Under the pieces are notes generated by a model that worked only from the letters and a program-made list of their open reading frames with translations, made no database searches and was not told where the DNA came from. DNA of 64,000 nucleotides from Epiperipatus broadwayi (Eukaryota; Onychophora; Udeonychophora; Euonychophora; Peripatidae), in the NCBI GenBank assembly GCA_028023455.1, contig JAQFVV010012573.1:992001-1056000 (forward strand), written 5' to 3'. This document shows, piece by piece, positions 12,930-22,400 of this stretch; the first letter of the stretch is position 1; each line of letters begins with the position of its first letter. The position numbers and the translations under genes were made by a program.

Positions 12930-15900
12930 GAATTTTCAGATGAGTAAAGTAAAAAACAAAACTAAACATATTTTAGTTAATTAAATGAAATCATATTGTT
13001 TAACTACCACATGGATGTTAAAACGTTACATGATCATCCATTAAACTAACAATACCATTAATAATTGGATCATCATTTAAAAGATTACAAAATATTGCCT
13101 CCATTTTTTTTAAATATATAAGATAATAGAAAAATATCATATCGTAAAAAAAAAAAAAATACAATTCTTTGATAAAATAGGATTATGATGTAGTTTTAAA
13201 GTTCCACATGATATTGTTAACACAAAAAATATTTAAGGTAATCATCATTAGCAAATACTATATTCATTTTGAAATTTTAATCAATCAATCAATTTTAATG
13301 TCTTTTGTCAATTTTATATATATATGTGTGTGTGTGTGCGCGCGCGCGAGCGTGCACCTGTATGAAAGTCATTAATATTATAACTATTATTAAAATATAA
13401 TAACAATGTTTTTTTTTTATGAAACGCAATAGAAGGTTTATTTATATTCATAACACTCTTCTTAAGAAAAGTTTAACTTTAGTAACATAACCAAATTCAA
13501 AAATTTCTAGTGCCAATTTTAGTGCTTAACAGCTGATTAAGATTTTGCATTAATTGCTTATGAAGAATAAACATCAAATTTCCAAATAATCCTATAGAAA
13601 TAAAACGTATGTCTTTATGTTCTATTCATTTTACCCTAAAATGTACTATGTATTAAAAGATGATTTTTCACAGCAGTCTGAACTTATGCATTTCTAACAG
13701 CTCTACAATGTCATTGTAACTATAAAACAGTTTTTAAGATAAAACTATTTTATGCATGGATATCCACATTTTTTATTGTCATGTTTTTTTCAAATAAAGT
13801 TTTGAAAAGTCAATCTACGTTTTGTCCAAAAGTGCAATACTATTTTAAGTTTTAAAAATTAAAGTTTTTAAGGAGAAAAAAAATAGTATGTTGTATAGGT
13901 TGAGAGAACTGTACATCCTCCCCAAACTTAGTGTTGTTCTGTCATTGGCAATATTATTTATTAAGTAAACTGATGAAAGGTTCTTATACTAATATTAAGT
14001 AAAAAAAAAAAGAACTTTATTTATTCGTAAGTGATAAATATTTTTTTTTTATTAAAATATTGTTATAATTATTTTGTTTTGATTACATTAACATATAAAG
14101 TATTTATGTATTTTATATTATTAATAAAATCGTTATCTGATTATTAATTTATGACTTTGTCTTCATTATTATCATCTGCATATTCAGAAAATTCAAAATC
14201 ACAAAAGTATAATATTATTAAGTTATAAGAGTACACAATATATAAAAGTCTCATAATTAAAGTTCATGCAGCATGGTGTCGGAATTGCATCAACATTTAA
14301 GATTATTTTAATTGTATTATTTTAATTTTAATTATAAGAAAAATTAATGTCACCTATGATTATAAACAAAATTACCTTTCTTATTTATTGTATCGCAAAT
14401 ATTATCGCATGTTGTTGAGATTAACAAATTTGTTGACGAAACTCTGAAATTAAAGAATTTATAATTTGTTTACTTGTTATTAAAGTTATTTATTAATTAA
14501 GAACAGCAGATAATAAAGATAAATTTATACTGCTAAGTCTTTAGTCTTTACATCTTGTAAATGGTTTGAAGAGAAAAATTTATGTTGTTCATAAGATTAT
14601 TGTAATGCAGAAATTTATGTCCAAAGTAAGATTAAAATAAATTCGCTTATGCTGAGTTAACTTTTGACACAGTGTGTCTCTTTCAAAACATAAGCGGTAG
14701 ATAATTAGCAGAGTGTGATAGTAATTCCGATTATAAAAGATTATACTTGACGGTGTTAGAGAGATTTGCATAATTGCATGTATAATAGGAAACTGCAAAG
14801 CACAACTTATGTTGTCAGATTGAATAACCAATGTCTACTGAGAGGAAAACTATTACCTCATATATTTGTTGCATGTGTGGAATTAATTATGTGCCAAATC
14901 TCTTTTATTTTGCATTTTTTGTGGTTACTCTCAAAATAAACAATTCTGATAGATGCGGGTTTAACAGGATGGCCAGCTACTCTCTTGTGCTCCATGAACA
15001 CTGAGCAGTATAATGAATTCATTTTTGCTCTATTTTACAAATAAGCATGTTGGGAAACTCTTGGGTTCAAGTTGGCATGAATCTCCCCATAGTATTTGCT
15101 ATTTCAGGATGAGCAGTCTATGACATATACTAATTGTGCCTTATCATAACTGATAACTTTATTCTTTAAATTATTGATGAGTGTGTTGAGCATTGAGGTC
15201 ATCTAAAGCCAGTATTGAAGTTTTTTAAAAAAATGGGCTTTAAGTTTGAGTGGATGTTGGCAATAATTGGAAATTTGATTCAGAGTTTTGGATTAGGTGG
15301 TCTGGCAATATTTGTGTCTATTGTAGAATGCCCTAATTTGGTTGTTGAGCATAGGGAAAAGTAGCCTGCCTGAAGTAGACCACTCTTTTGCGTAGTTTAA
15401 AGTTTCTAAATAAGAAAGCTTTTAAACTGGCTATTTTATTTTGAAATAAGATTTTTGATTGTGGATGGAAGTAGCCTCTAACACTGACAGGCTTAACCAC
15501 CATTGAATAGTTAATGCAGTGAAATTGTCTAGTGATGCTTTGAAACAGATCCTTTGTGTCAAAAGTTAACATAGCAGGTTAATAAACAAATTTATTTTAA
15601 CCTTATTTTATCCATACTTATTACTTATTGATTATTGTAATCTATAAATATGTATTGAATAAGAATGGTTGAAATAGAAGAGTTTCATCAAATTATAATT
15701 CAAACTATTTATTTATAGTTCATACTTAAATAATTCCTAAAGAATAAATAATGTGATATTATACTAGATGATATGGTGATGATAGAAATCAAATCTGAAA
15801 TATAAATTATAATTATACTATGATTTTCATTTCAATAATAATTTATTAACAATATATAATGATTACATCCTGATGAAAATAAAAAAAAATTGTACAATTA

Positions 15901-16030
15901 CATGATTATATTAGTGTTCTGTTTGATGTCTGACTAGAATGTATTATATGAACACAATTGTTATACCACTTATGTGGTTGGGTATAGTGAAGAAAGATTG
16001 TATAGTGTGTGAGATACTCAAAACTTGTTT
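12930..16030. other. No gene seen
   Basis: AT-rich, unannotated. It contains the compound alternating repeat at 13314-13348, annotated separately. Open frames (for example at 14589-14831 and 15333-15572, minus) lack family motifs and are not called. Confidence 0.4.
13314..13348. repeat. Compound (TA)n(TG)n(CG)n microsatellite
   Basis: Alternating purine-pyrimidine over about 35 bp, moving from TA to TG to CG repeats. The CG part (about 13338-13348) is the densest CpG run in a CpG-poor window. Such tracts are classical candidates for Z-DNA. Confidence 0.85.
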
Positions 16031-16039
16031 TACTTGGAT

Positions 16040-16570
16040 AGAGTGTTTTATATAAGATAATTACTATCTTTTAGATTTGCCTACTTTAAAAGGCTGAGTT
16101 GGTTGGAGTTGAGAAACTGGAAGAAAGTCATCAAAGGCTTTACCAGAGGCAAGGAGTTGATCACATTTTTAATTTTTGAAGTGTTTGACAAAACAATGGT
16201 ATGACTTGTGGTGGTGGTAATTCCATGAGTGTTTTGCATCTTACAATCCATATGGCATAAAAGACAAAGGTGGAAAGTCTTATTATTGAAAATGTTCTGT
16301 TACAAATGGCATTTTTAAGTGAGAGAATCCTGTCAGTTCTTATGTTGGAATTGATGATGATCATATCTTTCAGCATTTTTAGTCTTGGGCATCGGTGTAT
16401 GATATGCTCTATGGTTTCATCATCATGGGAGCACAGACCATATATTGGATCGATGCTGGAAAGATCTCTTCAGTGATAAAGAAACCAATTCATTGGAAGT
16501 ACATTAAGATTAATTTTAATGATGAAGTCAAGGAATCTGGGTTTTAGACATCATGCAAATCATCATCAAG
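16040..16570 (-). pseudogene. Tx1/L1-like LINE ORF2, C-terminal end fragment
   Basis: On the minus strand the frame reads a zinc-ribbon-like GLCSHDDETIEHIIHRC (about 16390-16440) and then STFVFYAIWIVRCKTLM (about 16225-16275). These match in order the C-terminal part of the Tx1-like ORF2 at 46.9-47.2 kb (CRLCHRSEETLQHMLYQC, ATFILYAFWCTRC). The residues differ enough to be another subfamily. Only the last part of the element is present, as in a 5'-truncated insertion, and the frame is short and broken. No RT motif remains. Confidence 0.7.
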
Positions 16571-17089
16571 GCTGTGAGTCTGCAAATATTGACACTGACT
16601 TAAAACTATAAACCAGGAACTTTGTACTAGAAAAAAGTTGATTTTGCAATAAAAAAAGCTCTATTATTAAAAGGAAGGATACCATTAAAAAGTTCAGGAA
16701 AGGGTTCTACAAAAAATTAATATATATAAAAACAGCCAAAGAACTTCATTAATTAAATGAATCATTTATCAAAAATTGAATGAAAAAATAAACATGTCAT
16801 TTGATAAACAAAGCAATATAATTTTCAAACAATAAATAGCTTGTTTTTTGATTTCAGGCCCACACAAATTGTCATGTAGAAAAACAGTGGGTATATAAAA
16901 AAAGAAAAACAATACAAGTTTATTCTTTTTTAGTTCCAGTTAGTTAAAGTGAATTAGAGTGTCAATTAAATTTTTAATTTACATCTGCTGCAATTAGAAT
17001 TGAATAAATTGAAAATAAAATTCAATTAGTTACTTCAATGTTTCCCATTTCAAATATATAACTTTCCCTAAAACTAGTAAGAGTACAAA
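16571..17089. other. No gene seen
   Basis: AT-rich spacer between a LINE end and RTE pieces. Nothing supported. Confidence 0.4.
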
Positions 17090-17285
17090 GAGGACACCAT
17101 CTTTTGAAATTTCAAGTATTGTAAATAAAGAAGTGAACCATGTAAAGAATAAAAAACTTCTGAAAATGATGGCATTATTGTAGATGATTTTTTAAAAAAT
17201 CAAATGAACAAACAGAGAAATTGTTAAAAAAATTATATATCAAATGTCTAAAAGATAAAATTTTGACAAACGATTGGAAAAAAAT
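17090..17285 (+). mobile_element. RTE fragment (start of RT domain)
   Basis: Corresponds to the part of the young RTE around 2470-2660: remnants of LNEEVRHAIKCMKKGKAPGN and of LYTKCLNDKDVPEDW are readable across several frameshifts. Truncated at both ends. Confidence 0.7.
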
Positions 17286-17339
17286 CTAAACAAATATATT
17301 AAAAATGTGAGATTTATTTTTGCTCAATTTTAGTTATTA

Positions 17340-17366
17340 TTATATGTTGAACTATTTCCATTATCT
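17340..17366 (-). repeat. SINE tail fragment
   Basis: Resembles the terminal words of the SINE at 55.0-55.27 kb (plus-strand form ATGTTGAACTATTTCCAT here, ATGTTGGACTATTTCCAT there). It sits just before the RTE copy that starts at about 17385. Confidence 0.4.
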
Positions 17367-17384
17367 GAAAGATTACTCTTTTTT

Positions 17385-19960
17385 CCTCTATAAAGTTTTA
17401 ACAGAAACATGACAAATTTCTAATATCCACTTTACACATTCTTGTTTTTGCAGCTATTATAATTATTTGATTGGTTTAGCTATCCACCAACACATATTAG
17501 TCAATATTGTGACTTTAATGGCTCTTTGTTTCTCAAGTTCAGTCAAGAACTATTATGGATTTTTATCCCAGTTGCCTAATAGTTCTCAACCAAAACATTA
17601 ACAGAGTTTTCTTGAAAACAGTGTGAATTTATAATCTATGTAAGACAGCTTTAATCAAGTACCTTATTTCCAAAAACTGCAATTTATAAGTTAAGATAGC
17701 AGTTGACACCTGAATGCAGAGAATTCCATTTATCTCTTGACTACATCCATGTTATCATATAGTGATATATTTTTATTTAATTATTTATCACTTTCAAGCA
17801 AAAATAGATTATATGAATTAGAAGAACTGACCAATATTAAGTGGGATATTTTAGATCTTGGTAAATTAAAAAAAAACATGAAAATTGAACATGCATTTTA
17901 CTACAAAATTATAAATCTTGGATGAACAAATATGTTGGATTTATTATAAATAAAAAGCAAAACATTGTGCAGAATGTTGGTATATCACACACAAGCAGGA
18001 ATAGCAAGATTACTTATTCAACTTAATGGAAGATATTGAATACTGATATTTTAGATTGATGCCCAATAACCGTTCATTGTGATGAAGATGTAGAGAAAGT
18101 TTATTTAGACTTTTAATCATACTAAATAACATTTTCAAAATATCATGGGAGATTTTAATTCTAAAATTAAAAAAAAACATTGTAAAATAAAAGCACTATG
18201 GATAAACTTAGCTATGGTTATAAAAATGAAATCTATGGAATTTGATGAAAATAAAAAATAATATAAATTCTTTCTTTGGACATGAAAACATCTTAATGAA
18301 GATAAAGCTGAATTGAATTCTATTTGAATAAAAAAATATAAATTTCAAGATTGTAATATTTTTAGTTGATTCAATATAGGAAAAAATAATGATTCGTATG
18401 GTTTAAATTAAATATTAATATAAAACTAAAGGAAAGAAAACTCCTAAAAAATAGTGTTACTATTTGATAATCCTAGTCTATAGAAACACTCCAATGAATT
18501 TAAATGAATTTGAAAATATTGACACACTCTAAAAATAGTTCAAACTATTCTGAAATTAATAAGGAGATAAATCATATTCAACTAAAAATTATAACAAAAA
18601 TAGCTGATCCAAAAAGCAGCAATTCACTAGTAATTTTTCAACTGAGATAAAAAAAATGTATGAAGAAAGTAAGGAATATAAAAAATGTTTAAATGATCCA
18701 TTAAGACTTAAATTGTTGGAGTTGTGTAAAATTATATAAAAACAATTTTAAATGATATAAAAAATATAATTATGAATTGATAAAGAAATTTATATAAGAG
18801 AATTAAAATTTTCAAAAATATAAAATAACTTTTTGCTATTTAAAAAAAATTATTTCAGGAAAATGATGGGAAAATGGAACTATTACTAAAAAGATGGACA
18901 ATGTTATGAAAATGTATAGACCACCTCTTCAATAAGTATATAAATTATATTTGAATTCATATATATAAAAATTATATAGTAATGAAAGGAAAAAAAATAC
19001 AATTATTATATATTATGAATTGCCAAGCGTTTAAAATGAATTAGCAAGACATACAATTAAGTCTATGAAGAGCTTCAAGAAGTAATAAAATTATTATAGA
19101 TATTTTTAAAAAAAGAGGTGAAAAAAATTGTTTGCCATATTATATACCCAATATCTAAATGATTCAAATGATTTGAAAAATAAAGCAGTAATCTTAATAA
19201 TTAAAATAAAATGTTAAAAAAGTAATAGAATTTATAAATTGGTCAATCTTCTATCAGTCTTAAACAAAACTCTCTTCTATGGTGAACTTTGAGTTATAAT
19301 CAACCAAAAGAACAATATTGGCATAAACGTCATTTTAACACAGTGGATCACATTCAAGTAATGAGAGAGTTTGTAGGAAAAAAAAATCAATGAAATTGAG
19401 TTGTCATTGTGTTTGTATTTGAAGAATATAAAAAGCCATTTGATTCTATAAACATGTTTACTAGAATTAACGTTTTGGTTTATCAAGATATACAATCAGA
19501 ATATTGTCATATTCTGAAGGATTTTTATAAAAAATGCAGTGGCAATGATGAGATTAGATGGGGCATTAAGAATGTATGTATTGTAGAGCAATCAATGTCT
19601 CTAAAACTTTATAACAAGTATTTTCTTGGTTAAAATGGAAAGCCAAGGGAATAAAAATATATAATGATTATTTAAGTCATCTAGATTTTGAAGGTGATAT
19701 GGTTTTTGCAAATATGTTTCAGAGCTTCAAAAATATTGTAATAATTATTAAATGAATTAAGAAGGATAAATATGAAAAAGTAAAATAATATTAATGGATA
19801 TTCTCAAAAGAAAAGAAAGTTTGATAATCATGAATTAGAAGTTAATAACTATAAATACCTTGATCTAAATATTAAGAGAAGTGGATAATTAATAAAATTA
19901 ATCATAGCACTAAACTTAAAAAACATGTTTTTGGAAAAAATAACTTAAATGTTTTTAGAA
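17385..19960 (+). pseudogene. Decayed near-full-length RTE copy
   Basis: Follows the young RTE from its 5' UTR (the CACATTCTTGTTTTTGCAGC region at about 17436) through endonuclease remnants (KWDILDLG at about 17838; GDFN-like at about 18145; EFKLN-like stretches near 18490) and RT remnants (HFNTVDHIQVMREF at about 19330; EEYKKPFDSI at about 19410; HLDFEGD at about 19675), ending near 19960 at the region after KYLD. Numerous stops and indels, so it is non-functional. The 3' end is missing and replaced by SINE-derived sequence. Confidence 0.85.
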
Positions 19961-20140
19961 AAATTCAAACCTTTATTTAAACTTTTCAAATACACTCAAC
20001 TGTTAATAATAAAGCACACGAGTATATAACGTAATGTTCCTATTACTAACAATAGTTGAATGCATTAATTGTTATGTTTGCTATTTCTATCATCTAATAT
20101 TAATTGCTAAATATTTTTAGAAAAATTCAAACTTTATTTA
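19945..20140 (-). repeat. Two SINE 3'-body fragments
   Basis: Plus-strand words TTTTTAGAAAAATTCAAAC, AAATACACTCAACTGTTAA and, from about 20083, a second copy of TATTTCTATCATCTAATATT plus TTTTTAGAAAAATTCAAAC match the body and tail of the SINE at 55.0-55.27 kb. The tRNA head is missing in both. Confidence 0.6.
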
Positions 20141-20254
20141 AAAGATGTTATAGAAAAAAATGAACAAAACGTATGCAATTCTATAAGCATTTAAAAAGTA
20201 ATTGAAGTTTCAAGATATCAAACTATAAATTCAGGATATTATCAAATTCTAAAT

Positions 20255-20255
<1 letters not shown>

Positions 20256-20343
<88 letters not shown>
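20256..20343. repeat. (AAT)n array, 5' of hammerhead element
   Basis: About 88 bp of uninterrupted AAT repeat. It directly precedes the element at 20342-20621, which is followed by another AAT run at 20622-20660. Confidence 0.95.
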
Positions 20344-20344
<1 letters not shown>

Positions 20345-20349
20345 CAAAG

Positions 20350-20407
20350 GCACTGCACCTAGATCTTAGGATCTAATGCATTAGATCCTAAGATCTAGGT
20401 GCAGTGC
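20350..20407. repeat. 58-bp perfect palindrome
   Basis: Twenty-nine bases followed without spacer by their exact reverse complement. It is centred on ATG|CAT between 20378 and 20379, with outer ends GCACTGCACC and GGTGCAGTGC. The related copy at 12.34 kb has only one half, so the palindrome arose in this copy. Such a perfect spacer-less palindrome is expected to be unstable, so it is probably young. Confidence 0.95.
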
Positions 20408-20413
20408 TCTCAG

Positions 20414-20472
20414 ATCCAAGGCTCCTCACTGATGATGGCCACAAGCCAGAAACTAGTCTGGGGATATTGGAT
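20414..20472 (+). ncRNA. Predicted type I hammerhead ribozyme (GUC site)
   Basis: Self-cleaving RNA motif. Stem I: ATCCAA (20414-20419) pairs with TTGGAT (20467-20472), and TCCTCA (20423-20428) pairs with TGGGGA (20459-20464, one G-U), separated by a GGC/TA internal loop. Core: CTGATGA at 20429-20435 and GAA at 20449-20451, all conserved positions present. Stem II: TGGC (20436-20439) with GCCA (20445-20448), loop CACAA. Stem III: AC/GT two pairs closed by the loop TA. The cleavage triplet is GTC, with the cut expected after 20458. A very short stem III is known from newt satellite and retroelement hammerheads, which tend to work as dimers. Activity is inferred from structure only. Confidence 0.82.
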
Positions 20473-20620
20473 GAGTAGGCACTAGATAGGGATTTTATGC
20501 ATAAGCCTTCTGGCATCTATTGATTACTCAGTTTGGCACAGGGTGACACTACTGTTTGGAGAGTTTTGCCTTCATTTACAACAATTATGTGCTAGTATAG
20601 AGATGGTGATCATGTGATGT

Positions 20621-20621
<1 letters not shown>

Positions 20622-20658
<37 letters not shown>

Positions 20659-20660
20659 TA
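20622..20660. repeat. (AAT)n array, 3' of hammerhead element
   Basis: About 39 bp of AAT repeat directly after GTGATGTTT. Together with 20256-20343 it brackets the hammerhead element. Confidence 0.95.
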
Positions 20661-20849
20661 TGTTTCAACAAAATTATTATTTAAACAATTATAATCATCA
20701 TCATCAAAAAAGATTAGCAGTGATTACACTTAATGATGATATTAAGATTAACAGTGTTAAGAATATGAGTAAGACTAATTCTATCTTTCCAAAATTTCAG
20801 AACACTTTTACGTAACATTGTTAAGATTATAAATTAGGATGATAAGGTA

Positions 20850-21110
20850 AATATAAGGGATTTGAACTCAGTCATTTAAGCATCTTTCAGCTATTCACAC
20901 TATCTCATATCACTGATACACATGATCACACACATGTAGAAAAAATCAATCACAAACAATATATTTTGTGCTGAATCAGCACTCATCAGTTGATCCAGAT
21001 TATTATCATCTCTGTCATGCATATATATAATTAGTGCTCAGTTTATATTAAGATAGAAAATCTTCATACTTTAATGAATAGGTTTCAATCTACTCCAACT
21101 CTTCAGTCAT
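20850..21110 (-). mobile_element. Hammerhead-family element B, inverted copy
   Basis: On the minus strand this follows the element at 55.37-55.67 kb over its whole length: GTTGGAGTAGATTGAA, TTTTCTATCTTAATATAAAC, GATAATAATCTGGATCAA, CTGATGA (plus-strand TCATCAG 20983-20989), stem II GTGCT/AGCAC, then the tRNA-like GATAGTGTGAATAG and GAGTTCAAATCCC at the far end. One core base has changed: the GAAA after stem II reads AAAA, so cleavage is not expected. Confidence 0.75.
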
Positions 21111-21265
21111 CCATACCACTGAAAATCTGATGATGGAATGAAATACATATATTGGTGATTATTGACTTTTATACATGTGTGTGATCATATGTTTCTGCAA
21201 TATGAGATACTGTGGATAGTTGAAAGGTGCTTGAAAGTCTGAGTTCAAATCCTCTATATTTACAA
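21111..21265 (+). mobile_element. Hammerhead-family element B, partial direct copy
   Basis: Plus-strand partner of 20850-21110, the two forming an inverted pair. It has CTGATGATGG at about 21122, GAAATACATATATTGGTGATT (stem III and the 3' side of stem I) and the terminal tRNA-like GATACTGTGGATAGTTG ... GAGTTCAAATCC. Stem II is reduced to six bases (TGGAAT), so the ribozyme is broken by a deletion. Confidence 0.7.
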
Positions 21266-21433
21266 TTGGGCTCCAGGTATATGAAGAGTGAAGATTAAGT
21301 AAGTAATTTGTGAATTAAAATGGGAAATTAAAAAATTAAGTAATATTTTAGCTTCAGAAAATATTTTAAGAGTTATAAGATGAAAGCAAAAAATTTGGGG
21401 TAAATGGTCCGAAAATTTAATGATGTTTAAATA

Positions 21434-21560
21434 TAATTATATAATGGGCTATTTCCATCATTTTGTTAAATTATTAAACACTGCTTTTAGAAAAATTCAA
21501 ATTTTATTTATCCTTTTTCAAATATATCTCAGTAAGGATTAATGTCAAAACATCAATAAT
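21434..21560 (-). repeat. SINE 3'-body fragment
   Basis: Plus-strand GGGCTATTTCCATCATTTTG, then TTTTAGAAAAATTCAAATTT and CAAATATATCTCAGT, match the tail and body of the SINE at 55.0-55.27 kb. It lies inside the broken RTE copy. Confidence 0.6.
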
Positions 21561-21704
21561 TGAAGTATTTGAAAAAGTATAATTTAAAGATTGAATTTTT
21601 TAAAAAATCATCTAACATTTCAAATAGATAGACAACTTCCATATTTTTCCATTCTTTTTTATTTCATAAGTAATTTCATATAAATAAAGATACAATAAAA
21701 GACA

Positions 21705-21775
21705 AATAACCCCCAAGATGCATTTCGTGCTAAACCAGGCACTCAGATAATGGAAATTGTCCAGCATAGCAACAT
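21705..21775 (-). mobile_element. Hammerhead-family element B fragment
   Basis: Minus strand reads CTGA directly followed by GTGCCTGGTTTAGCAC, GAAATGCATC and TTGGGGG. Stem II and stem III sides and the AUC site are kept, but three bases of the CTGATGA box are deleted. It resembles the 57.9-58.35 kb subfamily more than the 55.5 kb copy. Confidence 0.6.
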
Positions 21776-22400
21776 TTAAAGGCTTTTCAAAAATAGATTA
21801 AAAACCATATATACATTAGCCAGATTATTAATATTTTATTAAACATAATGGACAGAATTAATCATAAAATTAAAATTAAAAAAGAGCTTATTTTTTTTTC
21901 TTTTTTCATAGATAAAGTAGGATATTAAAAAGAAATCTGCTCATGTGCTGGAAAAAGATATCCAGTGTGTTTTACAACCTAGTTAAGTATAAATGTAAGG
22001 TTTGAATATTTAGCAAAAGAGCAACATTAAGATTTTAAACTTTACACTAAAGTATGCTGAAAATATGGTGAAAGTGCAATACATGGATGAATAAATCAAT
22101 ATGTATTACCGATGTCATTGATAAAATTAAGAAAGTGAAATGGAGTTGTGCTGGTTATGTCACAAGAAAATGATAATAAATGGACAACAGAAATACTAAA
22201 AAGATTTCAAAAGATTATAAAAGGCTCATAAAAATACTATATGTTAGATGGATGGTCTGGACAAATTCCATGTAAGATGGATGACCTGGTTAAGAAAGTT
22301 TGCTTTCCTAAGAAGAAGATAAGAAACCATGAATAGATGAACTGGATTAAGATTAAAGATACATTCAATAATTAAAAGTAGGAATGATGACTGCTATAAA

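Larger units (their letters stand above)
20342..20621 (+). mobile_element. Hammerhead-bearing non-autonomous element (retrozyme-like)
   Basis: A roughly 280-bp block of mixed composition between two (AAT)n arrays. It starts with a 58-bp perfect palindrome, then carries a complete hammerhead fold (20414-20472), then about 150 bp without coding capacity that ends in GTGATCATGTGATGTTT before the AAT run. Relatives lie at 12.15-12.40 kb (minus) and 12.63-12.93 kb. Size, lack of ORF and a type I hammerhead fit the small animal retrozyme-like elements described in metazoa. Assignment to that class is inference; the ends and the duplication boundaries are approximate. Confidence 0.7.
20150..22400 (+). 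pseudogene. Decayed RTE copy broken by later insertions
   Basis: RTE pieces occur in order at about 20150-20255 (around AFDSI), 21290-21430 (CELKWEIK region) and 21840-22400 (NRINHKIK, VTDVIDKIKKVKWSC and the C-terminal RWM region). The gaps hold (AAT)n arrays, a hammerhead element, an inverted repeat and a SINE piece, showing repeated insertion into one old RTE copy. Heavily mutated. Confidence 0.75.
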
